Positions 17,338-25,571 are shown, counted from the stretch's first letter. The stretch: 64,000 nucleotides of DNA from Cytobacillus solani (GCF_001420595.1 NZ_LJIX01000006.1:1057361-1121360), one strand, 5' to 3'. Notes: a model not told the origin generated them from the sequence alone. A program made the numbers and translations.

Positions 17338-18618
17338 ATGATGTTTAAGGAATTTAAAGGAACTGACTTAGAAAATACACCACACGTTTTATTTATAGGG
17401 GGATGGACAAAGCCAATACAAGATGCTATAGACAGGGGGTATACTGTTTCGTATATAGGGTCTTACACTAAACACATATATTTCGATGGAACGATCTTAG
17501 AAAAGTGTTTCTATAAAAAAGAAATAGACACAACAAACATACCCGTGTGTGTATACTATGCTGAAGAATTGCACAAAGAGAAACCGTTTGATGTGGTTGT
17601 ATCTTTCAACGAAGCAGCCTTAGATACGGCTTGCATAATTGCAAAGATTTTTAATGTTAAAGGATTTCCTTACAACGCTAATATGATAACCCGCAATAAA
17701 GACATGATGCGTGAAATTCTAGCAGGCAAAGACTATTCGATAGATTCGATCGTTTGTAATAACATAAAAGACATTGATGAATTTTTGAACAAAAAAGATA
17801 GTATTATAATAAAGCCCCCTATTGGCGCAGGTGGTAAAGGAGTATCTAAGCTAGCCATGGGAGATGACGTGGAGGTATTTATTAAAGATAATGGGATTCA
17901 ACTACCTATTTTAGTGGAAGAGTACGTTGAAGGTGACGTAGTTTATACGGTCGAAGCCGTTTCTTATAACAAAAAACATTCTATACTAGCTATATCAGCT
18001 GAAATATTTAAAGAAGATACGTTTATAATAAACTATACTATTATGCCAGCACCTATAGATGAAGCTCAAAAAAAATTAATTATTGAGAAAGTCATGCTAT
18101 TTTTGGACGACATGCAACTGGAAGACGGCATTACTCATACAGAAGTAAAGATAGACAAACAAAATAAGCCAATAATCATAGAGTCTCAAGTCAGGATAGG
18201 TGGAGGTAATATTTGGAAAATGGTAGAACTAACAACCGGTATATCTCAATTTGGATTCTATTATGATGCGTTAGCTACTAAGACTATAGATGAATTTAGA
18301 TGTGTACCTTCAAAACGTCAAGCTATGTCTTTAAGCTTGATTCCAAAACCAGGCTGCTTAAAAGAAATCAAGTATAAAGGGTTAGCTAACATATCCGAGG
18401 TCGTATTAATTGATCTATTAGTAAAAGAGGGCGACATCATACCAACTATTGTAGATAGTACTCACCGCAAAGGATATATATTATTTACGGCTAATGATAT
18501 AAAACATATGTACGAAGTTGCAGATAAAATATGTGACAATATAACGTTTGTTTATCAGGATTTGTCAGAATGGAAACCTTCTTTTAAAAAAATATTTAAA
18601 AAGGAATGTGGCACATGA
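17338..18618 (+). CDS. ATP-grasp ligase (L-amino-acid ligase-like)
   Basis: 426 aa; ATG 17338 is 6 bases past AGAGGAG. The N-terminal preATP-grasp region is followed by the ATP-grasp fold: DSIIIKPPIGAGGKGVSKL (glycine-rich loop and Lys), VEEYVEGDVVYTVEAV, and the metal-binding THTEVKID...PIIIESQVRIGGG. The pattern resembles BacD/carnosine-synthase-type ligases that join amino acids through acyl phosphate. Substrates unknown. Forms an operon with the MFS exporter. Downstream lies only an 18-codon overlapping ORF and a gene fragment, so the cassette may have lost a third gene. Confidence 0.8.
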   Translation: MMFKEFKGTDLENTPHVLFIGGWTKPIQDAIDRGYTVSYIGSYTKHIYFDGTILEKCFYKKEIDTTNIPVCVYYAEELHKEKPFDVVVSFNEAALDTACIIAKIFNVKGFPYNANMITRNKDMMREILAGKDYSIDSIVCNNIKDIDEFLNKKDSIIIKPPIGAGGKGVSKLAMGDDVEVFIKDNGIQLPILVEEYVEGDVVYTVEAVSYNKKHSILAISAEIFKEDTFIINYTIMPAPIDEAQKKLIIEKVMLFLDDMQLEDGITHTEVKIDKQNKPIIIESQVRIGGGNIWKMVELTTGISQFGFYYDALATKTIDEFRCVPSKRQAMSLSLIPKPGCLKEIKYKGLANISEVVLIDLLVKEGDIIPTIVDSTHRKGYILFTANDIKHMYEVADKICDNITFVYQDLSEWKPSFKKIFKKECGT

Positions 18619-18706
18619 CTGGTCTATATCAAGAAAAAGGACAATTTAAACCGCATGTGTCTATTAACTAAAAATTGGAAGAGTATTCTCGTGAATGAGT
18701 TCATAA

Positions 18707-18883
18707 CTTTTCAAAAAAGAAACCATTTCAGAAAACCAATCGATTGGCAAGAAAAAGCATAAAGATATTTTGTTATTAGAAATTTGGGGACTACCACAGG
18801 GGTTAGATGAACTAAGCCTAAAGGAAGAGTTATATTATTATGATCCTAATAGCCTTCCAGGTTTACATAGATATCCTTTGTAA
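18707..18883 (+). pseudogene. C-terminal gene fragment after the ATP-grasp gene
   Basis: Open stretch with KHKDILLLEIWGLPQGLDEL, then ELYYYDPNSLPGLHRYPL before TAA at 18881. It has good protein character but no start, and stops lie just upstream. Probably the tail of a gene that belonged to the ligase cassette; family not recognised. Confidence 0.35.
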
Positions 18884-18950
18884 ATTACATTAACGATTCA
18901 AATTGTCAATTCAACAAAACCACCTAATAGAAACTCCTTGTTGTTTCATT

Positions 18951-18992
18951 AAAGGGCGTAATTCTGCAAACAAGAATTACGCTCTTTCTTTA
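18951..18992 (+). terminator. Intrinsic terminator
   Basis: GGGCGTAATTCT pairs with AGAATTACGCTC, followed by TTTCTTT. It separates the ligase cassette from the racemase gene. Confidence 0.75.
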
Positions 18993-19160
18993 TGTAAAGG
19001 ACCAATTTAGTAGAGGAAGAATATCAAGAAAAAGTGAATACTTATGATAAAGTCAGTAAGGTACTTGTGGGTAGCAGGAAAGTTTAATAAGGATCTATAA
19101 TAAAGTATAATCATGATTTGAAAATTATATAAAGGCAAACATTTCTTAGGAGGAAATTTT

Positions 19161-19868
19161 ATGATTGGAATATTAGCAGGAATGGGACCAAAATCTACTG
19201 GACCATTTGTCGATAAAATTGTAGATGAATGCCAAAAGATATATGGAGCAACAAATGACATTGATTTTCCACACATGATGATTTATTCATGTCCAACGCC
19301 TTTCTATGTTGATAAACCTATCAATCATACGGACATGGAAATGGCAATTACTAATGGTGCTCAAAGGCTTGAAAAAACAGGTGTTGATTTTATTGCCATC
19401 CCATGTAATACCGCACATATCTATTTTAATCAGTTAAAAAATTCAGTTTCAGTTCCCTTATTAAACATGGTCGATGAGACAATAATGAAAATACCAAAAA
19501 ACACAAAAAAAGTAGCCCTTTTAGCTACCAATCCAACGGTTCAGTCTGGATTATTTCAAGAATCTTTATTAAAACATGGTTTTGATTTGATACATAAAAA
19601 TAGTTGGCAAACCTATGTGAATAAAATAATAGTAAAGATTAAACAAGGTCAAATTAATGAGTCCCAATATATATGGGATGAATTCTATTCGGAATTAGCC
19701 GAAACAATTGATACGGCTATTATTGCATGTACAGATTTAAATGTTGTTACAGATAAAAAATCCAGCGATATTTACTTTGTCGATTCATCAACTTGTCTTG
19801 CACAAGCCGTTGTACATAAATATTTATCATTAACGGAAAGATGGCCGAAAGGGGAAGAAATAAAATGA
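19161..19868 (+). CDS. Aspartate/glutamate racemase-family protein
   Basis: 235 aa. Starts MIGILAGMGPKSTGPFV behind AGGAGG. Two catalytic cysteines are visible in the expected contexts, IPCNTAH (about residue 87) and IIACTDLN (about residue 191), so the two-base racemase mechanism is possible. Interconverts L and D forms of acidic or related amino acids in the cytosol. Its stop overlaps the start of the next gene (ATGA), so the two were translated together. Exact substrate unknown. Confidence 0.88.
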   Translation: MIGILAGMGPKSTGPFVDKIVDECQKIYGATNDIDFPHMMIYSCPTPFYVDKPINHTDMEMAITNGAQRLEKTGVDFIAIPCNTAHIYFNQLKNSVSVPLLNMVDETIMKIPKNTKKVALLATNPTVQSGLFQESLLKHGFDLIHKNSWQTYVNKIIVKIKQGQINESQYIWDEFYSELAETIDTAIIACTDLNVVTDKKSSDIYFVDSSTCLAQAVVHKYLSLTERWPKGEEIK

Positions 19869-20275
19869 GAATTTGTATGAATTTTGGTGATGCAAATTTT
19901 ATTGGAGTTGCGAATACGGCTACATACAAATCTTTCGTAGATGAAGATTGAGAGTTAGATAGTCTTTTGCAGCATTTTGGAGACGAGATGAAGCAAGGGC
20001 ATCTTTTGGTTTTTCAAATGGCGGAAGAAGGAATTGAATATTCTTGGAAAGTAGATGTTAGAGTAGGGACAGAAGAAATAGCTGATACATGCTTTAGGAA
20101 AGCTGCAGGATATATAGAAGTAACGGAAAACCAACTATATTTAGTGGATTATGACTGCCTGACAATGGCTGCTCAGTTTGAAGATCACAAAGTATTCAAG
20201 ATTGGCTATGAACTTGATAAAAATAAGTTTTACAGCTGGTTAGGGGGAGTGGATCCTGAGTATCGAAAACATTAA
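19865..20275 (+). pseudogene. Gene of unknown function interrupted by an in-frame TGA
   Basis: ATG 19865 overlaps the racemase stop. The frame reads MRICMNFGDANFIGVANTAT up to TGA at 19949-19951 (codon 29), then continues in the same frame for 107 codons (LLQHFGDEMKQGHLLVFQMA ... VDPEYRKH) to 20275. One base change (for example TGG to TGA) would explain it. The length and acidic composition suggest a small cytosolic protein. No family recognised. A restart at TTG 19967 lacks a ribosome binding site. Confidence 0.7.
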
Positions 20276-20344
20276 ATTATTCAATATATCTTTGTATGCC
20301 AACTTATTGTACGAATGGTACTTGGAAAAGAAGGAAGTAAACGT

Positions 20345-20374
20345 TTGTATTTAAATGGGATTATGTGGTAAAAT
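20345..20374 (+). promoter_or_regulatory. Putative promoter of the leader-peptide/S4-domain gene unit
   Basis: TTGTAT (20345-20350) and TAAAAT (20369-20374) are spaced 18 bases apart, about 35 bases upstream of the first leader ribosome binding site. Confidence 0.45.
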
Positions 20375-20417
20375 GGGAATAACTCTATTTGGATAGAAAG
20401 GACACAGGAGAACAAGT

Positions 20418-20438
20418 ATGCCAATATTTACTTTGTAA
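20418..20438 (+). CDS. Leader peptide 1, MPIFTL
   Basis: Six codons (MPIFTL) behind a perfect AGGAGA six bases upstream. A strong ribosome binding site in front of such a short ORF, followed by RNA structure, a second mini-ORF and an intrinsic terminator, is the hallmark of ribosome-mediated attenuation in antibiotic-resistance genes of Firmicutes. It shares MPIF with leader peptide 2. Confidence 0.65.
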   Translation: MPIFTL

Positions 20439-20461
20439 TGATCAATAAATTGGATAGCATC

Positions 20462-20496
20462 ACCCTCAAAAAACATTGTTTTTTTCTCAAGGGGGT
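20462..20496 (+). promoter_or_regulatory. Hairpin masking the ribosome binding site of leader peptide 2
   Basis: ACCC at 20462-20465 can pair with GGGT at 20493-20496 (part of the AAGGGGGT site), with CAAAAAAC/GTTTTTTT inside. Ribosome position on leader 1 could open or close this stem. Confidence 0.45.
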
Positions 20497-20499
20497 AGT

Positions 20500-20571
20500 A
20501 TGCCCATTTTTCTCATTACAAAGGAACCAAGCAACCCTGTAGTCTTGATGCGAAAGGAGATCCTTGTGTAG
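20500..20571 (+). CDS. Leader peptide 2 running into the terminator, 23 aa
   Basis: ATG 20500 behind GGGGG opens MPIFLITKEPSNPVVLMRKE plus ILV, stopping at TAG 20569-20571, inside the terminator hairpin. A ribosome translating to this stop would sit on the hairpin and prevent termination. This makes the ORF a plausible antiterminating leader. Confidence 0.6.
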   Translation: MPIFLITKEPSNPVVLMRKEILV

Positions 20572-20590
20572 GATCTCCTTTTTATTTTTT
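20553..20590 (+). terminator. Intrinsic terminator in the leader (attenuator)
   Basis: GGAGATCC pairs with GGATCTCC, followed by TTTTTATTTTTT, upstream of the S4-domain gene start at 20671. It overlaps the end of leader peptide 2. Confidence 0.8.
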
Positions 20591-20670
20591 ATCATTTAAT
20601 TTTATACTGCGCTGCAAGTTATCCAAATAGATGCTTGCGTTCCTTTATCTTATTAAGAGGTGAAGGATTA

Positions 20671-21165
20671 ATGCTAAATATAACATTCCACTGGAAACTT
20701 TCTCAAATTCCAGAACGAGCTGTAAAGAAACACTGCAAAATGTGTGGCAAATTATCAGTTTTTACGGATACCAATGTGCGAAGGCATAACGCAAACGGAA
20801 AAAGTATATACAAATATGCGATCTATAAATGCGAAAAAAATCATACATGGAACAAAAAGTTAGCAATCTATAAAACGTTCTCAGAGCATGTTGCTGAAAT
20901 TGAGGAGCAGAAAGAAGAAGCTCCAATTATGTCAGCCATTTCAATAACCAGCTTAGCAGAACAAGGAGTAAAGGTGATCCACATTGTACTAGATGAAGTG
21001 ATAGGAACACACCGAATTGATAAAGTGCTTGCAAACCAAATTGAGGATTGGAGTCGGTCACAGATCATAGAAAAGATTGAAAAAGGAGCCATTCAAATAA
21101 ATGAACAAGTCATTAAACCTAGTTCAAGATTGTCAAAGGGAAAACGCATTTCCATTTTCATTTGA
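20671..21165 (+). CDS. Zinc-ribbon and S4 RNA-binding domain protein, attenuator-controlled
   Basis: 164 aa from ATG 20671 behind AGAGGTGAAGG. N-terminal half: HWKLSQIPERAVKKHCKMCGK with a later C-E-K-N-H, probably a Cys2-CysHis zinc site. C-terminal half is an S4-like fold: IGTHRIDKVLANQIEDWSRS, QIIEKIEKGAIQINEQVI and PSSRLSKGKRI, which matches the RNA-binding S4 of pseudouridine synthases and ribosome-associated proteins. Predicted to bind rRNA or a ribosomal complex. The leader organisation suggests induction when translation is disturbed, so a ribosome-protection or rescue role is a fair hypothesis but unproven. Confidence 0.75.
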   Translation: MLNITFHWKLSQIPERAVKKHCKMCGKLSVFTDTNVRRHNANGKSIYKYAIYKCEKNHTWNKKLAIYKTFSEHVAEIEEQKEEAPIMSAISITSLAEQGVKVIHIVLDEVIGTHRIDKVLANQIEDWSRSQIIEKIEKGAIQINEQVIKPSSRLSKGKRISIFI

Positions 21166-21216
21166 TGAAAAACATTTAGCAGCCGAACTACATTTTAAAA
21201 TTAGTGAATACCATGT

Positions 21217-21411
21217 ATGAACGCAATTTTCTTGCATTTCTGTGGGGAAGATCTGCTGCTTCTTGGCTGGTTCACGGAAGTAAAATACTGGATTTCAATA
21301 TTCTCATATGCTTTACCTAATCTAGCTAATCTTGGATTAAGCAGAGCTATGCAACTTTCACAATATGAATTCATATTGGAAAAAGGTCCTAACTGGATGA
21401 TTCTAGAGTAA
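21217..21411 (+). CDS. Uncertain ORF, possibly a remnant
   Basis: 64-aa frame reading MNAIFLHFCGEDLLLLGWFT, then LANLGLSRAMQLSQYEFILE. There is no good ribosome binding site and no recognised domain. A competing frame (ERNFLAFLWGRSAASWLVHG) also looks protein-like, so this may be a decayed gene. Reported only because it fills the gap 21166-21514. Confidence 0.2.
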   Translation: MNAIFLHFCGEDLLLLGWFTEVKYWISIFSYALPNLANLGLSRAMQLSQYEFILEKGPNWMILE

Positions 21412-21514
21412 GTGATGTAGCAAGTATTCTACTGAACTGGAATACTTGCTACAAGCCATTTAAATTACTATGTTATAATACAAGCTAATTTTGACCAAGA
21501 GAGAGGGATGTTAC

Positions 21515-22191
21515 TTGAAAAGAAGCGTATTATATATTGAAGATAATGAGAAAATAGGCAGCTGGGTAAAAGAAGAATTGGAACAGCGAGGATTTTCAGT
21601 TCAATGGCTGCTTTCTGGTGAAGGAGCGGAAGAAGAAGTACATCAGCATGAAATCGTTATTCTGGATATCATGTTACCCGGTTTAGACGGATTTACTGTG
21701 GGAAAACGATTAAAAAAGGCAGCTCCTGCTGTTCCTATTTTGCTGTTATCTGCTCGAACATCGATAAATGATAAGGTAGATGGTTTACAATTTGCTGATG
21801 ACTATTTAACGAAACCCTTCCATACGGATGAATTAGTTGCAAGATTAGAAGTATTAATCCGTCGCAGTGGCAGAACACATTCCGAACGAATTTCATTAGG
21901 AAATCATATTGAAGTAGATCCAGAAGTCCAAATGGTATATGACAAGCACACAGAGAAGAAATTATATTGACAGGGAAACAACATCAAATTTTAATGTATT
22001 TCTTACGCCACCCTAATCAAGTTTTACCAAAAGAACAAATTTATGAAGCGAATTGGAAGGAATCTTACATAACTGGTGATAAAACATTAATAGTGCATAT
22101 CCGTCGACTGCGTCAAAAGTTGGAACGGTATCCAGATTCCCCGGAGATTATTGAAACGTTGAAGGGAATAGGCTATCGGGTGAAACTATGA
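21515..22191 (+). pseudogene. OmpR-family response regulator, frameshifted
   Basis: TTG 21515 behind GAGAGGGA. Frame 1 carries the receiver: LYIEDNEKIG (acidic pair), HEIVILDIMLPGLDGF (phosphoacceptor Asp), LLSART and YLTKPF. It ends at TGA 21968-21970. Frame 2 (from 21967) continues LTGKQHQILMYFLRHPNQVL and RRLRQKLERYPDSPEIIETL, a complete winged-helix effector domain. A single-base shift near 21960-21970 joins them. The receiver also reads DGLQFADDY, one residue shorter than the usual DGLxxGADDY. It overlaps the kinase start. Either a recent mutation, a sequence error, or split proteins. Confidence 0.85.
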
Positions 22192-23198
22192 AACAAACTG
22201 GCTCATTATTTCGTCGTTTTCTAGTAGGACATTTTCTATTTATCTTTTTTCCTCCAATTGTGCTTATTATCTTCTTTTCGTTCATTGGGTTTTCGGATAT
22301 TAATGAAAAAGATCTAAATACGTTAAATCCATTTTACGTTATACTACTTCTGTTTGGTTTTATTATTGTCGCATTTGTTGTCATATCTTGGCTTTTCTTC
22401 TTAAGACTTCGTAAACGTCTTACCCGTTTACAGGAAGTCATGTCATTTTCAGCTACTAATCACTCATTTCCTAAACCAATATCTGTTCAAACGGATCGTA
22501 TGGATGAAATAGACCAGTTAGGAAGTTCTTTTAATTGGATGATTCAGCAGCTTGAAGAAAGTCGCAAGCGAGAATATGAAGAGGAATTATTACGACATCG
22601 ACTCATTGCGAATTTATCTCACGACTTACGAACGCCGCTTACGATTTTGAGAGGACATGTCACCAGATTAAATAAAGAATCCATGAGTTTAGAAGGACAA
22701 AACTCATTATCAGAGGTGAACCATACGGTTACAAGAGTCGGAGATCTAATGGATGATTTACTTTCCTATACATTGCTTACATCTGGGAAACATCCTTTTC
22801 AACCCACTTCAACAGATATTGCACGTTTAGTAAGAGCATCTGTTGCTGCATGGTATCCTGTATTTGAAGAAAAAGAAATTCAGTTGGATGTTGATTTACC
22901 GACAGAGGAGACGTTTTATTGGGAAGTAGATCCTAAATGGATAACACGGGTTCTGGATAACTTATTTCAAAATATTCTTCGCCATGCAGCAGAGGGAAAA
23001 TGTGCAAGCATTGTAGTTGATGTAGAAAAAGAACAGATCATTGTTGCAGACAAAGGTCCAGGTATGGATCACTCTTCCTATGAGCATGGGGCGGGAATTG
23101 GTTTATCGGCTTCCAATTATATGCTGAAAAAAATGAAGCTGAAAGCTGACTTTACATCAAATGAAAATGGCACAAGAGTAGCTATTGGACGAGCTTAA
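22188..23198 (+). CDS. Sensor histidine kinase
   Basis: 336 aa; ATGA overlap with the regulator. Two transmembrane helices (about 10-32 and 45-68) with a very short extracytoplasmic loop, a HAMP-like linker, a HisKA motif LIANLSHDLRTPLTIL with the phosphorylated His, N box LDNLFQNILRHA, and G boxes DKGPGMD and GAGIGLSASNYMLKK. The small sensor loop is typical of kinases that sense membrane or cell-envelope stress together with a transporter. It should phosphorylate the neighbouring regulator and control the downstream ABC genes. Confidence 0.92.
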   Translation: MKQTGSLFRRFLVGHFLFIFFPPIVLIIFFSFIGFSDINEKDLNTLNPFYVILLLFGFIIVAFVVISWLFFLRLRKRLTRLQEVMSFSATNHSFPKPISVQTDRMDEIDQLGSSFNWMIQQLEESRKREYEEELLRHRLIANLSHDLRTPLTILRGHVTRLNKESMSLEGQNSLSEVNHTVTRVGDLMDDLLSYTLLTSGKHPFQPTSTDIARLVRASVAAWYPVFEEKEIQLDVDLPTEETFYWEVDPKWITRVLDNLFQNILRHAAEGKCASIVVDVEKEQIIVADKGPGMDHSSYEHGAGIGLSASNYMLKKMKLKADFTSNENGTRVAIGRA

Positions 23199-23260
23199 CC
23201 TAAAGTTAACCCAGAAGTAAACAACATGATAACCGAGATGTAACTTTGCTTCTTTATAAT
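23195..23260 (+). promoter_or_regulatory. Helically phased direct repeats and -10 box before the ABC exporter operon
   Basis: TAAC/TAAA motifs occur at 23196, 23207, 23218, 23230 and 23241, that is every 11-12 bases. They lead up to TATAAT at 23255-23260 with no good -35 box. Phased repeats are typical sites for OmpR-family regulators, and the weak -35 implies activation by the adjacent response regulator. Confidence 0.55.
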
Positions 23261-23290
23261 GAGAACCATAACAGAAAGGAAGTGTTATGG

Positions 23291-24004
23291 TTGCTTACAA
23301 TTAATAACTTAGTCAAACATCGCGGAAAGCAAGAAATCTTATCAGGTGTCAGTTTTAAAGCTAGACCCGGTAGAGTAACTGGTTTTTTAGGTCCAAATGG
23401 GGCAGGGAAAAGTTCTACACTTCGCATTCTGCTTGGATTGGATCGGGCCACCTCAGGGAGTGCACTAATTAATGGAGTGCCATTCGCAGAATTACAGAAT
23501 CCTCTAGCAACAGTAGGTGCTGCGCTTGATGGATTTGGAGCTCATCGTATGCGAACAGGACGGGCACACTTGCGCTGGATTGCTCGTGCTGCAGGATTGT
23601 CTCGCTCACGTGTCGAGGAAGTTCTGGAAATAGTCGATCTTACGAAAGTAGCTGGGAAAAGAGTGGGAAATTACTCCCTTGGAATGGGGAGAAGACTTGG
23701 AATGGCAGCTGCACTACTTGGGGATCCAAAAATATTGGTTTTAGATGAACCCGTAAACGGGCTCGACCCGGAAGGAATTCGCTGGATTCGCACATTTTTA
23801 CGCGAACGTGCTGCGTCTGGAAAAACGGTGTTACTATCCAGTCATCTAATGGGAGAGCTTGCAGAGACTGTTGATGATGTGGTGATTATTAATCATGGAA
23901 AAGTCGTTGCAGAAGGAACATTGGAAGAAGTAATCGGTAACCATGCCACGCTGGAGGAAGCCTTTTTTGCCCTGACATCTGAACATGCAGGTGATGCTGT
24001 ATGA
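23291..24004 (+). CDS. ABC transporter ATP-binding protein
   Basis: 237 aa from TTG 23291, 8 bases after GGAAG. Walker A GPNGAGKS, Q-loop region near GAALDGFGAH, signature YSLGMGRRLG, Walker B ILVLDEPVNGLDPEG, and SSHLMGELAE with the switch His. Pairs with the two permeases that follow (4-base overlaps). The wording VNGLDPEGIRWIRTFLRERA and the IARAAGLSRSRVEEVL region are strongly reminiscent of actinobacterial drug-export ATPases, unlike a typical Bacillus BceA. The operon order ATPase-permease-permease also resembles lantibiotic immunity (LanFEG). Function inferred as export or envelope protection. Confidence 0.92.
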   Translation: MLTINNLVKHRGKQEILSGVSFKARPGRVTGFLGPNGAGKSSTLRILLGLDRATSGSALINGVPFAELQNPLATVGAALDGFGAHRMRTGRAHLRWIARAAGLSRSRVEEVLEIVDLTKVAGKRVGNYSLGMGRRLGMAAALLGDPKILVLDEPVNGLDPEGIRWIRTFLRERAASGKTVLLSSHLMGELAETVDDVVIINHGKVVAEGTLEEVIGNHATLEEAFFALTSEHAGDAV

Positions 24005-24744
24005 GAGCATTTAACGCGGAACTATCTAAATTGTTCTCCCTGCCGGGCATGTGGCTTGCCTTTCTTATTGGCGCATTTGCCCCAGCCGCCATTGCTGCCT
24101 TGGACAGCATAGCAGAAAAAGAGGAGATTATAGCTGGAGTTAGTATACGACTATCGGAAGTTGGCTATATAGGATTAGGTCTTGGTGTACAAGGTATCAT
24201 TATTCTTGGTGTGCTTGCTGTCAGCAGTGAGTATTTGACAGAGAGCAGTGAATCGGGTGGAGGGAATCAGATAACAACGAGCTTAACGGTTGTTTCATCC
24301 CGATTTCATTTTTTGCTGGCAAAAGCAGGTGCTGTGACAGTGACCAGCGCACTACTTTCTATTGTTGCTATTCTAGCAACAGTGTCAGCAACAAACCTTA
24401 TTCTTGGGGAATACGCCCCTGCATTTGAAGCATCTAGACTGATCGGTGTGGTTTGTTACTGGACATTTACTGCTCTTTTGGCATTTGGGATTACGGTTCT
24501 AACAAAGAATGGCATGATCCCGCTTACTGTGCTTATTATAAATTCATCTGTTGTGACCGTCTCTTACCTCCTTACTAAGGTTACAAAGTTAGCGTTTTAC
24601 TTACCAGATAGAGCTGGCACTGATATGTTAATGAGCGGCGGATTTCACACCCCATTCACAGGTGGTTTAATCATGTTTGCTTGGGTAGCCGTTCTTTTCA
24701 TTATAGCAGACATTGTATTCGATAGAAGGGACGTTGCATCATGA
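24001..24744 (+). CDS. ABC-2 type permease, first subunit
   Basis: 247 aa, starting inside the ATPase stop codon (ATGA). About six transmembrane segments, with an N-terminal AFNAELSKLFSLPGMWLAFL and the cytosolic loop TTSLTVVSSRFHFLLAKAGA typical of ABC-2 exporters. Translationally coupled to both neighbours. Together with the second permease it forms the membrane channel of the exporter. Confidence 0.88.
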   Translation: MRAFNAELSKLFSLPGMWLAFLIGAFAPAAIAALDSIAEKEEIIAGVSIRLSEVGYIGLGLGVQGIIILGVLAVSSEYLTESSESGGGNQITTSLTVVSSRFHFLLAKAGAVTVTSALLSIVAILATVSATNLILGEYAPAFEASRLIGVVCYWTFTALLAFGITVLTKNGMIPLTVLIINSSVVTVSYLLTKVTKLAFYLPDRAGTDMLMSGGFHTPFTGGLIMFAWVAVLFIIADIVFDRRDVAS

Positions 24745-25499
24745 GTGTCTCATCTAGGAGAAAGATAACACAAATCCTTGGCGCGGAACTGGATAAATTA
24801 ATTACATTACCATTGATATGGTTCACTATTATGGGTACATTCATTATTAATTTAGTTTTAACCAGAGCTTTTACTTCTGCTGGTCTACAAGGAGCAGCAG
24901 GAACGCAAAGCATACTGAATATAGGACTTGCTTCTATGGGATATCTTCAAGCGGGGTTCATCATTCTTGGTATCTTAGCTACTTGTTCGGAGTATACGGG
25001 TGGACAGATTCGAACGACTTTAACTACGATACCTTGGCGTGGGTTTCAATTATCCGCGAAGCATTTGGCCTTGGCAATCATAACGATTCCGGTGGCGTTT
25101 ATTATTGCTGCATCAGGTGTACTATATGCTTTTATTATGATGAGAGACACAGCAGTCGTGATTGAAATAGACATAATGATAAAAACAATAGCAGGTGCAA
25201 CAGGCTATCTAACATTAACCACACTTCTCAGTGCAGCTATAGGGGCTTTACTAAGACGAACAACTCCTGCTTTAGTGGTGCTGCTTGGTTATTATTTCAT
25301 TGTCAGTCCATTGTTGAGAGATTTTCTGCCTAGCAGTAAAAATTATTTTCCGGATACGGCAGGATCTTATATGTATATGCCGCCTTCCTCTGATGAAATA
25401 AATGTCCTTACACCAATGCAAGGAACAGGTATTTCAATGTTATGGACACTGATCTTTATTACAGTAGCTATTGTATTTTACCGTAAACGAGATGCCTAA
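24741..25499 (+). CDS. ABC-2 type permease, second subunit
   Basis: 252 aa, ATGA overlap with the first permease. Same architecture: ILGAELDKLITLPLIWFTIM, loop GGQIRTTLTTIPWRGFQLSA and about six membrane helices. The two permeases are clearly paralogous in layout but divergent, as in heterodimeric exporters. Last gene of the operon; no strong terminator seen in the 70 bases that follow. Confidence 0.88.
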   Translation: MSVSSRRKITQILGAELDKLITLPLIWFTIMGTFIINLVLTRAFTSAGLQGAAGTQSILNIGLASMGYLQAGFIILGILATCSEYTGGQIRTTLTTIPWRGFQLSAKHLALAIITIPVAFIIAASGVLYAFIMMRDTAVVIEIDIMIKTIAGATGYLTLTTLLSAAIGALLRRTTPALVVLLGYYFIVSPLLRDFLPSSKNYFPDTAGSYMYMPPSSDEINVLTPMQGTGISMLWTLIFITVAIVFYRKRDA

Positions 25500-25571
25500 G
25501 GTTAAGGAATAGCTGCTAGTAGAATCACGGGCATCTAATCTGAAATAGTTTGAATTTTCGTGGGTGATATT

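Noticed and set aside
18615-18671. 18-aa ORF overlapping the ATP-grasp stop (MTGLYQEKGQFKPHVSIN)
   Set aside because: ATGA overlap is tempting, but the peptide is too short and unsupported; more likely the start of the deleted third gene.
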